NCBI RefSeq assembly: GCF_029892965.1
Contig: NZ_JARXWN010000019.1
Location: 23,375 to 87,374 of the forward strand
DNA: 64,000 bases
Reading direction: 5' to 3'
DNA from: Dysgonomonas sp. PF1-14
GTDB taxonomy: Bacteria; Bacteroidota; Bacteroidia; Bacteroidales; Dysgonomonadaceae
How positions within the stretch are numbered: position 1 is the first letter of the stretch; every line of letters begins with the position of its first letter. The notes below the pieces were generated by a model. That model was given only the letters and a program-made list of their open reading frames with translations, was not told the origin of the DNA and did no database searches. The translations under genes were made by a program, and so were the position numbers. Below, in pieces: positions 45,212 to 54,121 of this stretch.

Positions 45212-46444
45212 TTAATCTTCAAAATTAGTCAAAAATGCTGCATTTTTAATGCGTTCTTCTTTTTCAAAGGACGCTAAATAATTTTCTGTGGTTTTCAGGT
45301 CGCTATGTCCTAAACTCTCCGAGATATAAGCGATATTGGCTCCACTTCTTTTCAGAACGCTTGCATACGAATGCCTCGCTGTATATGTGCTCAGTCCTGA
45401 TATTCCGATAGCTTCGCCTATTTTCTTTAGCCGTTTATTTATTCGATGGGTTACATCTTGTATTTTTCTTTTTTGTTCCAAAGGTGTCTCTTCTCCTGTC
45501 AGAAAGGGAAATATATAGTTATTGGGATTTTGGTCAGAATTTCCCCACTTGTCAATTATCAGGCGCATTTCAGGGGTTAGCAAAGCTTCAATCTCTTTCT
45601 TATCCTTTGTTGTATGAATAGTCTTTGAACGATAAAAATGTATTTCGTCCCCATCGACATTCGAAAATTTGAGTTTGAGTAGATCATTCACATTAATCCC
45701 ATTGCATAAATAAGAGAAAAACCATAAGTCCCGATAACGCTCTGTAGCTTCAGAGCCATCTGTATATGTTATTATTTGCTTTATCTGATTCAGATTCAGA
45801 GCTAACTTACGACCTTTCCCCGATGGCACTTCATATTTACCTCTTCCAAAAGGATATTGGGCTTCTTTGATTATCCCAATAGATTTGGCATCATTAAATA
45901 ATGCTCTGACACACCGGATATAAATTGAAATTGTTGTATAGCTTTTGCCCTCTTCCAACATGGCTTTTTCATATCGTTTCAACCAATCAATTGTTACGGA
46001 CTCGAAGGGTAAATTGTTTCCCGCATATTTCTGCAAATAGTTATATGCGCATGTATATACATCTGAATTGCCAATTGAGCCGGACTCAATCAATCCTTTT
46101 ATTTTTGTCTCGAATGCCATATTTAGTGTATCCCCAACATGCTTACCCAAGTATATATTTAAGGCATCGAAAGAGAAGTTCCCATTTTCTACCAATGTAC
46201 GAACAGCATCTTCTACTTTATCAAATGAGTTTTTAATATCCGCTCGTATTGATATAAGTTTTTTACTTTTTGTTTCGGCTATAATCTCCCATTCATTCAA
46301 TGATAATTCTTTACCGGTCGAATAATATTTCTGCTTCCTATTATATACAACCTGTACTTTTATTGGAAATAGTCCGGATTGTTTTGTTCGGCGAGTATCA
46401 AGTACAGTTAGCACAGATACTCCATCTTTAGTATATTTAAACAT
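45212..46444 (-). CDS. Tyrosine integrase of the mobilizable element
   Basis: 410 residues of the Bacteroides integrase type: an arm-binding N-terminus (1-100), a core-binding domain (about 105-195) and a catalytic domain with Arg357 (TARHSY), His380 (SLGHS) and Tyr389 (TTENYL). The first catalytic Arg appears replaced by Asn251 (CNGINVND), as also seen in IntDOT-type enzymes where this position is not Arg. It sits next to attR and is the likely enzyme for insertion in tRNA-Pro. Confidence 0.9.
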   Translation of the reverse strand: MFKYTKDGVSVLTVLDTRRTKQSGLFPIKVQVVYNRKQKYYSTGKELSLNEWEIIAETKSKKLISIRADIKNSFDKVEDAVRTLVENGNFSFDALNIYLGKHVGDTLNMAFETKIKGLIESGSIGNSDVYTCAYNYLQKYAGNNLPFESVTIDWLKRYEKAMLEEGKSYTTISIYIRCVRALFNDAKSIGIIKEAQYPFGRGKYEVPSGKGRKLALNLNQIKQIITYTDGSEATERYRDLWFFSYLCNGINVNDLLKLKFSNVDGDEIHFYRSKTIHTTKDKKEIEALLTPEMRLIIDKWGNSDQNPNNYIFPFLTGEETPLEQKRKIQDVTHRINKRLKKIGEAIGISGLSTYTARHSYASVLKRSGANIAYISESLGHSDLKTTENYLASFEKEERIKNAAFLTNFED

Positions 46445-46472
46445 GCTTTTTTATATTATGTATGCAGAAAAG

Positions 46473-46494
46473 TGTACATGCAATTTGCATGCAA
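46473..46494. repeat. Right subterminal repeat of the element
   Basis: Identical to 28571-28592 over 22 bases; palindrome CATGCAATTTGCATG inside. It lies upstream of the integrase start and may also serve as an operator. Confidence 0.75.
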
Positions 46495-46618
46495 ATATAG
46501 TGATTGTTTGAAACGGAACAAATTATAAAGACAAAAAAAATTGCTTATATATGCTGATTGTTAAATATATAGCATACGGAATGATGCTTTTTGAAAAGTA
46601 ATGAAATGTCAAAAATTA

Positions 46619-46676
46619 TGCTTTGGGAGCAGGGGGTCCCAGGTTTGAATCCTGGTATCCCGACGATTGAAAAAGA
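46619..46676 (+). repeat. attR: right attachment repeat (tRNA-Pro 3' part)
   Basis: Copy of the tRNA-Pro anticodon-to-3'-end segment with C-to-T and G-to-A differences from attL. It is a tRNA fragment lacking the D-arm and acceptor 5' strand, so not a working tRNA. Confidence 0.88.
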
Positions 46677-46677
46677 G

Positions 46678-46706
46678 ACACTTACAGGAATGTAAGTGTT
46701 TTTTGT
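46678..46706 (+). terminator. Original tRNA-Pro terminator, displaced by insertion
   Basis: A 9-bp stem ACACTTACA/TGTAAGTGT with 4-base loop, followed by TTTTTTGTTTTT. It occupies the same place relative to attR as the element-borne hairpin does to attL. Confidence 0.8.
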
Positions 46707-46933
46707 TTTTATAGGTGTGACGAATCCGTGACGTATCCTGATTTATCGACCTGATCATAAATTAAATAACCGAAATATTAACAAATTAAATACCGTAATT
46801 GCTTATATGCACTACGGGTTAATATTTAAATATTTAGAATCTCCACATGGTGATTTTTACAGATTCTTTCCAACTAATAAATAAGTATAGAGGATAAATA
46901 GCAGCAGAAGTCTTCTAAAAATAAGTTTTTGCG

Positions 46934-46941
46934 TATATTTG
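46934..46941 (+). promoter_or_regulatory. -7 box of the dapB operon
   Basis: TATATTTG fits TAnnTTTG, 34 bases before the dapB ATG. Confidence 0.55.
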
Positions 46942-46974
46942 TAGCCTTTAGCGAATTATTAACTATCAAACAAC

Positions 46975-47691
46975 ATGAATATAGCACTTATAGGGTATGG
47001 AAAGATGGGGCATGAGATCGAAAAGATCGCTATTTCCAGAGGACATACCATCGTATCGATAATAGATGTAAACAATGCTGCTGACTTTGACTCACCTGCA
47101 TTCAAAAGCGCAGATGTAGCCATCGAGTTCTCTACTCCCGAGAGCGCAATCAGCAACTATCGCAAATGCTTTGCCGCACATGTGCCCGTAGTAGCCGGCA
47201 CAACCGGATGGCTCGAACACATGGATGAGGTGAAAAAAGCGTGCAGCGACGATAATCAGACATTCTTCTATGCATCTAACTACAGTCTGGGTGTAAATAT
47301 CTTCTTCGTACTGAATAAATATCTGGCAAAAATAATGAATCAATATTCCGACTACGATGTAAAAATGGAGGAGATACATCACATCCACAAACTGGATGCC
47401 CCTAGTGGTACAGCTATCACACTGGCAGAAGGTATCATTGACAATGTAGACCGTAAAGAACGCTGGAATCTGGAAACAGAAGAAAAACCGTCCGATGTAG
47501 CAATACACTGCATACGTGAGGGTGAAGTGCCGGGAATACACGAGATCATATACGAGTCGGAGGCCGACATAATCAGTATCAAACACGATGCCAAAAGCCG
47601 TAAAGGGTTTGCATTGGGTGCAGTTGTTGCAGCCGAATTCACGTATGGCAAAAAAGGTTTTCTGGGAATGAATGATATGCTTAAATTTTAA
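46975..47691 (+). CDS. dapB: 4-hydroxy-tetrahydrodipicolinate reductase
   Basis: 238 residues. The nucleotide-binding start is MNIALIGYGKMG, followed by VAGTTGW, the catalytic EEIHHIHKLDAPSGTA block and a C-terminal GFALGAVVAAEF. It reduces the dihydrodipicolinate precursor in lysine and diaminopimelate synthesis. It heads a run dapB-lepB-lepB-like-wbqC with short gaps, an order common in Bacteroidales. Confidence 0.96.
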   Translation: MNIALIGYGKMGHEIEKIAISRGHTIVSIIDVNNAADFDSPAFKSADVAIEFSTPESAISNYRKCFAAHVPVVAGTTGWLEHMDEVKKACSDDNQTFFYASNYSLGVNIFFVLNKYLAKIMNQYSDYDVKMEEIHHIHKLDAPSGTAITLAEGIIDNVDRKERWNLETEEKPSDVAIHCIREGEVPGIHEIIYESEADIISIKHDAKSRKGFALGAVVAAEFTYGKKGFLGMNDMLKF

Positions 47692-47698
47692 ACAAAAT

Positions 47699-49192
47699 AT
47701 GGAAAAGAATACCTCTAACAACAGGGAGCAGACACAGGGAAAGCGTAAACCCGGCATCAGACAGTGGGTATATGGCATATTGGCCTGCATACTTGTAGTC
47801 CTGTTTGTCATCTGGACAGGCTACTGGGCTGTACTTATCCTTATCCCTGTCTTCATCGACATATATATCACAAAATATATTCCTTGGGGAGCATGGCGTA
47901 ATGCCAAAAATCCTGCCGCACGAAAAATTCTCGACTGGGTAGATGCCATTGTATTCGCTCTGGTAGGTGTATGGATTATCAATACATTCTTTTTTCAGAA
48001 TTATCAGATACCTTCATCATCACTCGAGAAGTCACTGCTCGTAGGCGATTTCCTATGTGTAAGCAAGGTGAGTTATGGGGCACGTTCTCCAATGACACCA
48101 CTCTCGCTACCCCTGATGCAACATACGTTTCCATTTTTTGGATTCAAGTCGTACCTGGAGAAACCACAACTGGAGTACAAACGCTTTACTGGAACAGGCC
48201 ATATCGAACGTAACGACATTGTAGTATTCAACTATCCGTCGGGCGATACGGTAGCACTCAATTACCAGAATGCCGATTATTATGCAATATGTAAACGCGA
48301 TGGAAGAAACGTGGTATGGGGTAATAAATCCGAGTATGGCGATGTCGTTTACCGTCCTGTAGACAGGCGCGAGAACTATGTGAAACGCTGCATTGGACTG
48401 CCGGGAGACAATCTCGAGATCAGAAACGATACTGTTTTCATCAATGATCAGCCTATCGCCAGTCCCGAAAACAAACAGCAGATGTATTTTGTACAAACTG
48501 ATGGTACGGCAATAACTCCTGCCATGTTCGATGAACTGGGCATCAGCAATGACGACATAACGAATCCACTTTCGCTGAATGTACAAAATGCGACTGACAG
48601 CCTGGCTCGGACAAACGTAGGATTCAAGGCGGGAGACGGTAGCTTCGGACTTGTATATCCATTACCCCTTACAAAGGCGATGATAAATGAGTTGGAGAAA
48701 AAATCGTTCATCCTTTCTGTGGTTTCCTATAACCTGTATTATAAGAAATCAGGAATGAAAAGGCTGGATGTAAACCCGGCAGACTTTACCTATCCTATCA
48801 CCTATACGCAGGACGCCTATCCGGGCGACTTCCCTAAGATATGGATACCGAAACGTGGGGAAACGATCACATTTGATACTGATGTCGACTATAAAGTGGC
48901 TGCATACGTACGCTGCATTAAGAACTATGAGCATAACGACTTCGACTCTCGTGATGGAAAAGTATATATCAACGGGCAGCAGGCAGACTCGTACACCTTC
49001 AAGTTCGACTATTACTTTATGATGGGTGACAACCGAGACAATTCAGCCGACTCTCGCGCATGGGGCTTCGTCCCCGAAGATCATATTGTGGGTAAACCAC
49101 TGTTTGTATGGTTGTCACTGGACAAAGACAAGAGTTGGTTTGGCGGAAAAATCCGTTGGAGCAGACTCTTCACTTCGGGTAATAAGAAATGA
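47699..49192 (+). CDS. lepB: Signal peptidase I (active type)
   Basis: 497 residues from ATG 47699. Two or three N-terminal helices (about 24-60 and 82-98) precede the catalytic domain. The Ser/Lys dyad is intact: Ser108 in IPSSSLEKSLLVGD and Lys229 in NYVKRCIGLPGD; the C-terminal box MMGDNRDNSADSRAWGFV is complete. It cuts signal peptides from exported proteins. It is larger than the E. coli enzyme, as is usual in Bacteroidales because of inserts between the boxes. Confidence 0.94.
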   Translation: MEKNTSNNREQTQGKRKPGIRQWVYGILACILVVLFVIWTGYWAVLILIPVFIDIYITKYIPWGAWRNAKNPAARKILDWVDAIVFALVGVWIINTFFFQNYQIPSSSLEKSLLVGDFLCVSKVSYGARSPMTPLSLPLMQHTFPFFGFKSYLEKPQLEYKRFTGTGHIERNDIVVFNYPSGDTVALNYQNADYYAICKRDGRNVVWGNKSEYGDVVYRPVDRRENYVKRCIGLPGDNLEIRNDTVFINDQPIASPENKQQMYFVQTDGTAITPAMFDELGISNDDITNPLSLNVQNATDSLARTNVGFKAGDGSFGLVYPLPLTKAMINELEKKSFILSVVSYNLYYKKSGMKRLDVNPADFTYPITYTQDAYPGDFPKIWIPKRGETITFDTDVDYKVAAYVRCIKNYEHNDFDSRDGKVYINGQQADSYTFKFDYYFMMGDNRDNSADSRAWGFVPEDHIVGKPLFVWLSLDKDKSWFGGKIRWSRLFTSGNKK

Positions 49193-49223
49193 TAAATAGT
49201 AAATCTGATTGAGGGATGAAATA

Positions 49224-50186
49224 ATGTCTTCAAACAAGAAAAACATATACATCTATCTGGGCAAAGTAATCTTGGTTACTTTGCTCATTGTTTTATTTGT
49301 GCGTTGTTTTTTGTTCGAATCTTATTCCGTTTCATCATCGCAGATGGAAACATCTCTGCAAAAAGGAGATAAAATACTGATAAACAAAACTGCTTATGGC
49401 ATACGCATGCCCATAACTATATTTAGTGTACCTTTCTTTTTCGATACTTATTCCACTGCATTACAGGCTCCGTACAAAAGGCTCCTCTCTCGTGATATCT
49501 CACAAAACGATGTAGTCCTGTTCAACAACCCTGCCGAAGCAGACAAGCCATTGGATAAACGAAGCCTCATACTGTGCCGGTGTGTAGCATTGCCGGGTGA
49601 TACCATTCAACTTACAGATGGAATATTCACAGTGAACAACAACACATACACAGCGTCACCCAATACAATATACAAGTACCGGATAACGGCATCTGCCGGA
49701 AACGAAAACATAGAAGGCATTATAGACAAATCCGGCATCCAAGCCGACGGCGTAGACCGTATAGGCGACACCCTCTTTATGGAAATGAGCCGCTACGAAG
49801 CTTATCTGCTCAGCAAGAATCTGCCTGACAGTACGGAGCTACAGATTTACAGCACCGATACACTTACCGGTTACAAGTTTGCAATTCCCTGCGAAGGACA
49901 GACAATAGAGCTGAGCGAAAACAACCTTATTATATACAGGCAAATCATTCTTCTCGAGCAGGAGGGCAATGATGTATTTTTCGATAAAGGCATATTAATA
50001 ATAGACGGCATCAAGCAAGGAACTTATACTTTCCGTGATAGCTACTACTGGATGCTGTCAGACAATACCGAAAACGCTCTGGACTCGCGCACACTAGGCT
50101 TTATTCCGTTCAAGAGTGTTATAGGCAAAGCGCAATTTGTCTGGTACAGTCCCGATGAAGAACGTCGTCTGTCAGTTGTAGAATAA
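49224..50186 (+). CDS. Signal peptidase I-like protein lacking both catalytic residues
   Basis: 320 residues from ATG 49224 (the frame also opens at a TTG, 49209). The fold is clear: one N-terminal helix (about 11-30), SVSSSQMETSLQKGD, LCRCVALPGD and the C-terminal box MLSDNTENALDSRTLGF. When aligned to LepB, the nucleophile Ser becomes Gln40 and the general-base Lys becomes Cys118. It is therefore probably not a peptidase of the normal type. As it directly follows lepB, it may be a partner or regulator of LepB, or a diverged duplicate. Confidence 0.87.
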   Translation: MSSNKKNIYIYLGKVILVTLLIVLFVRCFLFESYSVSSSQMETSLQKGDKILINKTAYGIRMPITIFSVPFFFDTYSTALQAPYKRLLSRDISQNDVVLFNNPAEADKPLDKRSLILCRCVALPGDTIQLTDGIFTVNNNTYTASPNTIYKYRITASAGNENIEGIIDKSGIQADGVDRIGDTLFMEMSRYEAYLLSKNLPDSTELQIYSTDTLTGYKFAIPCEGQTIELSENNLIIYRQIILLEQEGNDVFFDKGILIIDGIKQGTYTFRDSYYWMLSDNTENALDSRTLGFIPFKSVIGKAQFVWYSPDEERRLSVVE

Positions 50187-50198
50187 ACTTTTCAGCAC

Positions 50199-50846
50199 AT
50201 GAATATCTATCTATCTTCAGCATATCTGGCTCCCATACAGTATTATACAAAATTCCTCTCTGCCGAAACTGTTTATATAGAGCAATGGGATAATTACATA
50301 AAACAGACCTATCGTAACCGATGCACCATTGTATCGGCAAACGGAGCAATATCGTTGTCTATACCGGTCGTACATTCTTCGAAAGAGAAAACTCTGATGA
50401 AAGATATACGTATCGCCGATCACGATAACTGGCAGCACATGCATTGGAATGCAATCGTATCGGCATACAATTCTACTCCGTTTTTTGAGTATTACAGAGA
50501 CGATTTTCATCCGTTTTTTCATCAGAAACAGACTTTTCTATTTGACTTCAACGAGGGGCTACACCATCTGATATTGGAACTGCTGAATATAGACTTACCT
50601 GCAATAAATCATACGCAGAATTATAAAACGGAATTTGCCGATAATGAACTTGATATGCGGGAGCTTATTCATCCAAAGAAAGATTGGAGAGCCCTCGATT
50701 CTGATTTTACCCCCACTCCCTACTATCAGGTATTCGGGCAAAAACTCGGTTTTACACCTAATGTGAGTATTGTCGACCTGTTGTTCAACATGGGGAATGA
50801 AAGCCAGATCGTACTCGGGAAATCGGTCAGAAAAGTCCTCAATTAA
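50199..50846 (+). CDS. WbqC family protein
   Basis: 215 residues. It matches the WbqC family: the start YLSSAYLAPIQYYTKF, EQWDNYIKQTYRNRC, and the HWNAIVSAYNSTPFFEYY block. WbqC-like proteins lie in O-antigen or amino-sugar clusters in some bacteria, but the reaction is not firmly known. It starts 12 bases after the SPase-like gene, last of the dapB run. Confidence 0.88.
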   Translation: MNIYLSSAYLAPIQYYTKFLSAETVYIEQWDNYIKQTYRNRCTIVSANGAISLSIPVVHSSKEKTLMKDIRIADHDNWQHMHWNAIVSAYNSTPFFEYYRDDFHPFFHQKQTFLFDFNEGLHHLILELLNIDLPAINHTQNYKTEFADNELDMRELIHPKKDWRALDSDFTPTPYYQVFGQKLGFTPNVSIVDLLFNMGNESQIVLGKSVRKVLN

Positions 50847-50889
50847 GCTATTTTATAGACTTCACGACATATATATGTTTAAAACATTG

Positions 50890-50897
50890 TATTTTTG
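50890..50897 (+). promoter_or_regulatory. -7 box of the Ig-like lipoprotein gene
   Basis: TATTTTTG fits TAnnTTTG, 21 bases before the ATG at 50918. Confidence 0.5.
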
Positions 50898-50917
50898 CGT
50901 TAAAATAAAATAACCGG

Positions 50918-52930
50918 ATGGTACAGTTTTTTAAGAATAACATTCTTCTATCGGTAATTCTGATTCTGGTTGCCGTTATAGCTACAGCATGTGCAAATAT
51001 GGCTACTCCCAGCGGAGGTGCTTACGACCTCGAACCGCCGAAAGTAATGAAAAGTTCTCCGGCTTTCAATGCCACGAATGTGACCAAAGGCAAGGTAGTA
51101 ATAGAGTTCGATGAAAATGTAACGATAGAGAAGCCATCCGAAAATGTTATTATTACCCCGCCGCAGAAATCGTTTCCGATAATCAACACCGTAAACAAGC
51201 GGGTGACTGTGGAACTGAGAGACACTTTGCTCCCGAACACAACATATACCATTGACTTTACCAATTCGATAGTGGACAACAATGAGAAAAACCCTGTAGA
51301 AAACTTCTCTTTCTCATTCTCTACCGGCGATGTCGTCGATTCATTAGCAATATCGGGTAAGGTACTGAATGCAGAAGATCTGGAACCTGTGAAAGGTATT
51401 TATGTAGGACTACACTCCAACATGAACGATACGGCATTTACAAAGACGAAATTTGAACGTATATCGCGCACGAATGATGCGGGAGCATTTACGATAAGGG
51501 GTGTAGCGCATGGTAATTACAGGCTGTTTGCACTCGATGATACCAACCGCGACTATATGTACGATAATCCGGGTGAGGCGATCGCTTTTTTGGATGAGAT
51601 ACTGGAACCTACATCGACAAGGGCTACACGATACGACACATTGTATGTAGACACTTCAAAAAAGGTCATAGACACCATCAAAGCAATAGAATATACGCGC
51701 TTCCTACCCGACAATATTGTGCTGAGATCGTTTAAATCGAGCTTTCAGCGACAATATCTGCAAAAGTATGAGCGTACACCAAATAAACTTACCATCTTCT
51801 TCGGCGCACCCACCGAGATGCCCGAGCTGGAACCATTGAGCTTCGATGGTAGTGCAGACTGGGCGATATTGGAACGTTCAGTGAAAAACGACACACTCAC
51901 ATACTGGCTCAAAGATAAGGATGTGATAGCGATGGATACGATAAATATGCGCATCACTTATCTGAGAACAGACTCCCTGAACCAGTCCGTCCCTTTCACC
52001 GATACACTGCGATTTGTAGACCGCACAAGGAAGAAATCGGAGAAAGAGAAAGAAAAAGAAGAGAAAAAGAAGAGAAAGGAAGGTGAAGAACCCGAAATAA
52101 CATTCCTGAATGTAGCCAATAACCTGACAGCGGCGTGGGATACGTATAAGAACATCACTTTAGAATTTGACCAACCAATACTGCATCCCGACAGTCTGGC
52201 TTCAAAGATTAGCTTTCAGCAACTGAAAGACTCCGTATATCTCGATGTGCCGTTACAACTGGAAACCGATCCTCTGAATCCAAGAAAATATGTAATAAAG
52301 CACCGGTGGGTATACGAAAATGAATTCCGCCTGCAAATAGACTCGGCAGCTATTCATGGCATATACGGACTGTGGAATAATAAACTGGAACAGAAATTTA
52401 AAGTAAAATCCGAAGACCAGTACGGACAGCTGGCTATAAGGGTTGGCGGGGTAGATACCATACCTGCTTTTATAGAACTTTTAGATAAGTCGGATAAACC
52501 AATTCGAAAAGCACGAGTCAAAGATAATGCGGCCTTATTCCGGGATCTTAATCCGGGAACGTATTATGCCCGCATTATATTGGATGCAAACAACAACGGT
52601 GTCTGGGACACAGGAGACTACGAAAAGAATCTTCAACCCGAGATGGTTTGTTATTCGCCCAAGGTGTTTGAAATAAAAGCGTTCTTCGAGTACGACGAAG
52701 CAGATGTGTGGATGATAGATCCGACATCGCTGATAAATCAGAAACCTTTGGAAATAACAAAACAAAAACCTCAGGAAAAAGAATCGAGACGTAAGCAACT
52801 GGAAGAAATGGAGCAGAAAAATAACGAACAAAACAGAAGAAGGAACAGAAATACGAACACCAATAACCAGATACAGGGACAAGGAAACAACAATTATTAC
52901 AACAACCAGTCTAACAGCAACCAATATTAA
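50918..52930 (+). CDS. Ig-like domain lipoprotein
   Basis: 670 residues. A lipoprotein signal ends ATACAN (Cys about 25), followed by a bacterial Ig-like (SbsA/Big_5) domain at about 38-135, with SSPAFNATNVTKGKVVIEFDE-type strands. A prealbumin-like domain about 145-215 follows, then a charged KEKEKEEKKKRKEGEE linker near 370 and two further beta domains. The tail from about 630 is Asn/Gln-rich and likely disordered. Surface or periplasmic structural role is inferred. The DUF3108 gene follows after 30 bases. Confidence 0.85.
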   Translation: MVQFFKNNILLSVILILVAVIATACANMATPSGGAYDLEPPKVMKSSPAFNATNVTKGKVVIEFDENVTIEKPSENVIITPPQKSFPIINTVNKRVTVELRDTLLPNTTYTIDFTNSIVDNNEKNPVENFSFSFSTGDVVDSLAISGKVLNAEDLEPVKGIYVGLHSNMNDTAFTKTKFERISRTNDAGAFTIRGVAHGNYRLFALDDTNRDYMYDNPGEAIAFLDEILEPTSTRATRYDTLYVDTSKKVIDTIKAIEYTRFLPDNIVLRSFKSSFQRQYLQKYERTPNKLTIFFGAPTEMPELEPLSFDGSADWAILERSVKNDTLTYWLKDKDVIAMDTINMRITYLRTDSLNQSVPFTDTLRFVDRTRKKSEKEKEKEEKKKRKEGEEPEITFLNVANNLTAAWDTYKNITLEFDQPILHPDSLASKISFQQLKDSVYLDVPLQLETDPLNPRKYVIKHRWVYENEFRLQIDSAAIHGIYGLWNNKLEQKFKVKSEDQYGQLAIRVGGVDTIPAFIELLDKSDKPIRKARVKDNAALFRDLNPGTYYARIILDANNNGVWDTGDYEKNLQPEMVCYSPKVFEIKAFFEYDEADVWMIDPTSLINQKPLEITKQKPQEKESRRKQLEEMEQKNNEQNRRRNRNTNTNNQIQGQGNNNYYNNQSNSNQY

Positions 52931-52960
52931 GACATGGTTGAACAATAAAAGGACAAAACT

Positions 52961-53773
52961 ATGATTAAGAAAGTAACAGTAATAGCATTAATTCTTTTAG
53001 CTTCGGTAAATCTGAGTGCACAAAATCAATGTAAAGTAGATAATAAATACTTTCAGGCAGGTGAATCCTTAACGTATGACCTTTACTTCAAAAAAGGCCT
53101 GGTAAATATGAAAGCCGGTACTTCAACTCTGAATACTACATCGCTGAAATATGCGGGACAGGATGCCTATAAAATTACACTGGTTGCCAAATCGTCGGGT
53201 ATGGTAGAGAAAATATTCAGCATAAACGATACCATCACTGCCTATACGACCAAGCAGCTTGTACCTCTTGCCTTCTACAAGAACGCAGAAGAGGGTAAGA
53301 ATCATACGATAGAGAATATGAGTTATACCTACAATGCTACGGGAGTAAGTGTGCATACTAAAAGAGTAAGGGACGGCCAACAGAAATTCGATGAGACTAT
53401 GACTGCCAAAGGATGCGTATATGACATGGCAAGTATCGTATTCTATGCTCGCACCCTCGACTACTCTCAAATGAGCAAAGGCAGTGAAACCCGTGTTGAC
53501 TTTATATCGGGCAAGAAGAAATCGTATATGGTGATCGAATATCAAGGTTTGGAAAACATTAAAGCTAATGACGAAAAAACGTATAGCTGTATGAAACTCG
53601 TATTGAGCATACAGACCGATGCCTTTGAAGACAAGGAGGAGTCGATGAAAGTATACATAACCAATGATGACAACCGTATGCCGGTGAGGCTCGATACTAA
53701 ATTGAAATTCGGTTCTACACGCGCTATGCTGAAAAGCTACAAGGGAAACAAATATCCTGTGTCTGCGAAGTAA
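52961..53773 (+). CDS. DUF3108 exported protein
   Basis: 270 residues with a signal peptide (ending NLSAQ) and a beta-rich domain matching DUF3108: GESLTYDLYFKKGLVNMKAGT at the start and the C-terminal RMPVRLDTKLKFGS. The family is periplasmic with a lipocalin-like barrel look; function unknown. Probably in one transcript with the Ig-like lipoprotein; a hairpin follows at 53804-53830. Confidence 0.87.
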   Translation: MIKKVTVIALILLASVNLSAQNQCKVDNKYFQAGESLTYDLYFKKGLVNMKAGTSTLNTTSLKYAGQDAYKITLVAKSSGMVEKIFSINDTITAYTTKQLVPLAFYKNAEEGKNHTIENMSYTYNATGVSVHTKRVRDGQQKFDETMTAKGCVYDMASIVFYARTLDYSQMSKGSETRVDFISGKKKSYMVIEYQGLENIKANDEKTYSCMKLVLSIQTDAFEDKEESMKVYITNDDNRMPVRLDTKLKFGSTRAMLKSYKGNKYPVSAK

Positions 53774-53803
53774 TAGTCTTCTATCATAACACATTTATAA
53801 AGG

Positions 53804-53837
53804 ATGGAGGAGAGTAATGCTTTCCTCCATTACTTTT
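53804..53837 (+). terminator. Terminator after the DUF3108 gene
   Basis: ATGGAGGA/TCCTCCAT, 8-bp stem, 11-base loop region, followed by TACTTTTA. Confidence 0.55.
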
Positions 53838-53956
53838 ATATATCTGAATGAATGTGAAGGCAATCGGGGAAGTTTATCTGTATGTCAGTTAGCAGTACCC
53901 TCCCTCCAAACCTCCCCCAAGGGGAGGCTACAGAGAGAGTAGCAAAAAAATAGTTT

Positions 53957-53975
53957 TGTCAGGTTTTAGTTAAAA
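53957..53975 (-). repeat. Dispersed 19-bp repeat, copy 3 (reverse)
   Basis: Reverse complement of TTTTAACTAAAACCTGACA, exact. Confidence 0.85.
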
Positions 53976-54026
53976 TGACGTGAGTTCGAAATAATAGTAT
54001 TTAAATATCAGCTAGTTATATGTTTT

Positions 54027-54121
54027 CTTTGTGAGCCTTGTGTAAAACCTTGTACTCTTTGTGGTTAAATCTTATTTCTTTTACCACAAAGGACACAAAG
54101 AAAAACGACAAAGGGCACGAA
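54027..54121. repeat. CTTTGTG/CACAAAG dyad element
   Basis: The left arm repeats CTTTGTG-like words ending CTTTGTGGT (54057-54065); the right arm starts ACCACAAAG (54083-54091) and continues with CACAAAG, GACAAAGG and CACGAAG. It could fold into a long imperfect hairpin. Similar A/C-G-rich elements are scattered in many bacterial genomes and often give false short proteins. Confidence 0.65.

Larger units (their letters stand above)
28474..46676. mobile_element. Integrative mobilizable element in tRNA-Pro, about 18.1 kb
   Basis: Direct repeats of 58 bp bound a block unlike the flanking core genes. It carries a tyrosine integrase beside the right end, an excisionase-like protein, DUF3408, MobC, relaxase and an oriT candidate, but no conjugation pore genes, so it would need a helper element for transfer. 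Its cargo is a type I restriction-modification module (between 17-bp direct repeats) and an AlbA_2-protein operon. A 22-bp repeat with an inner palindrome occurs near each end (28571-28592, 46473-46494). Confidence 0.88.
46445..46974. other. Right element end and dapB leader, 530 bp
   Basis: Holds the right subterminal repeat, attR, the original tRNA-Pro terminator and the dapB promoter. No gene is supported. Confidence 0.6.

Noticed and set aside
45212..46444. Right-end integrase as the hsdS recombinase
   Set aside because: It is a Bacteroides-type integrase beside attR, far from the hsdS repeats; the 308-aa recombinase beside the inverted repeats fits better.
46619..46676. Second tRNA-Pro gene
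   Set aside because: Only the anticodon-to-3' part is present; the D-arm and 5' acceptor strand are missing, so it is attR.
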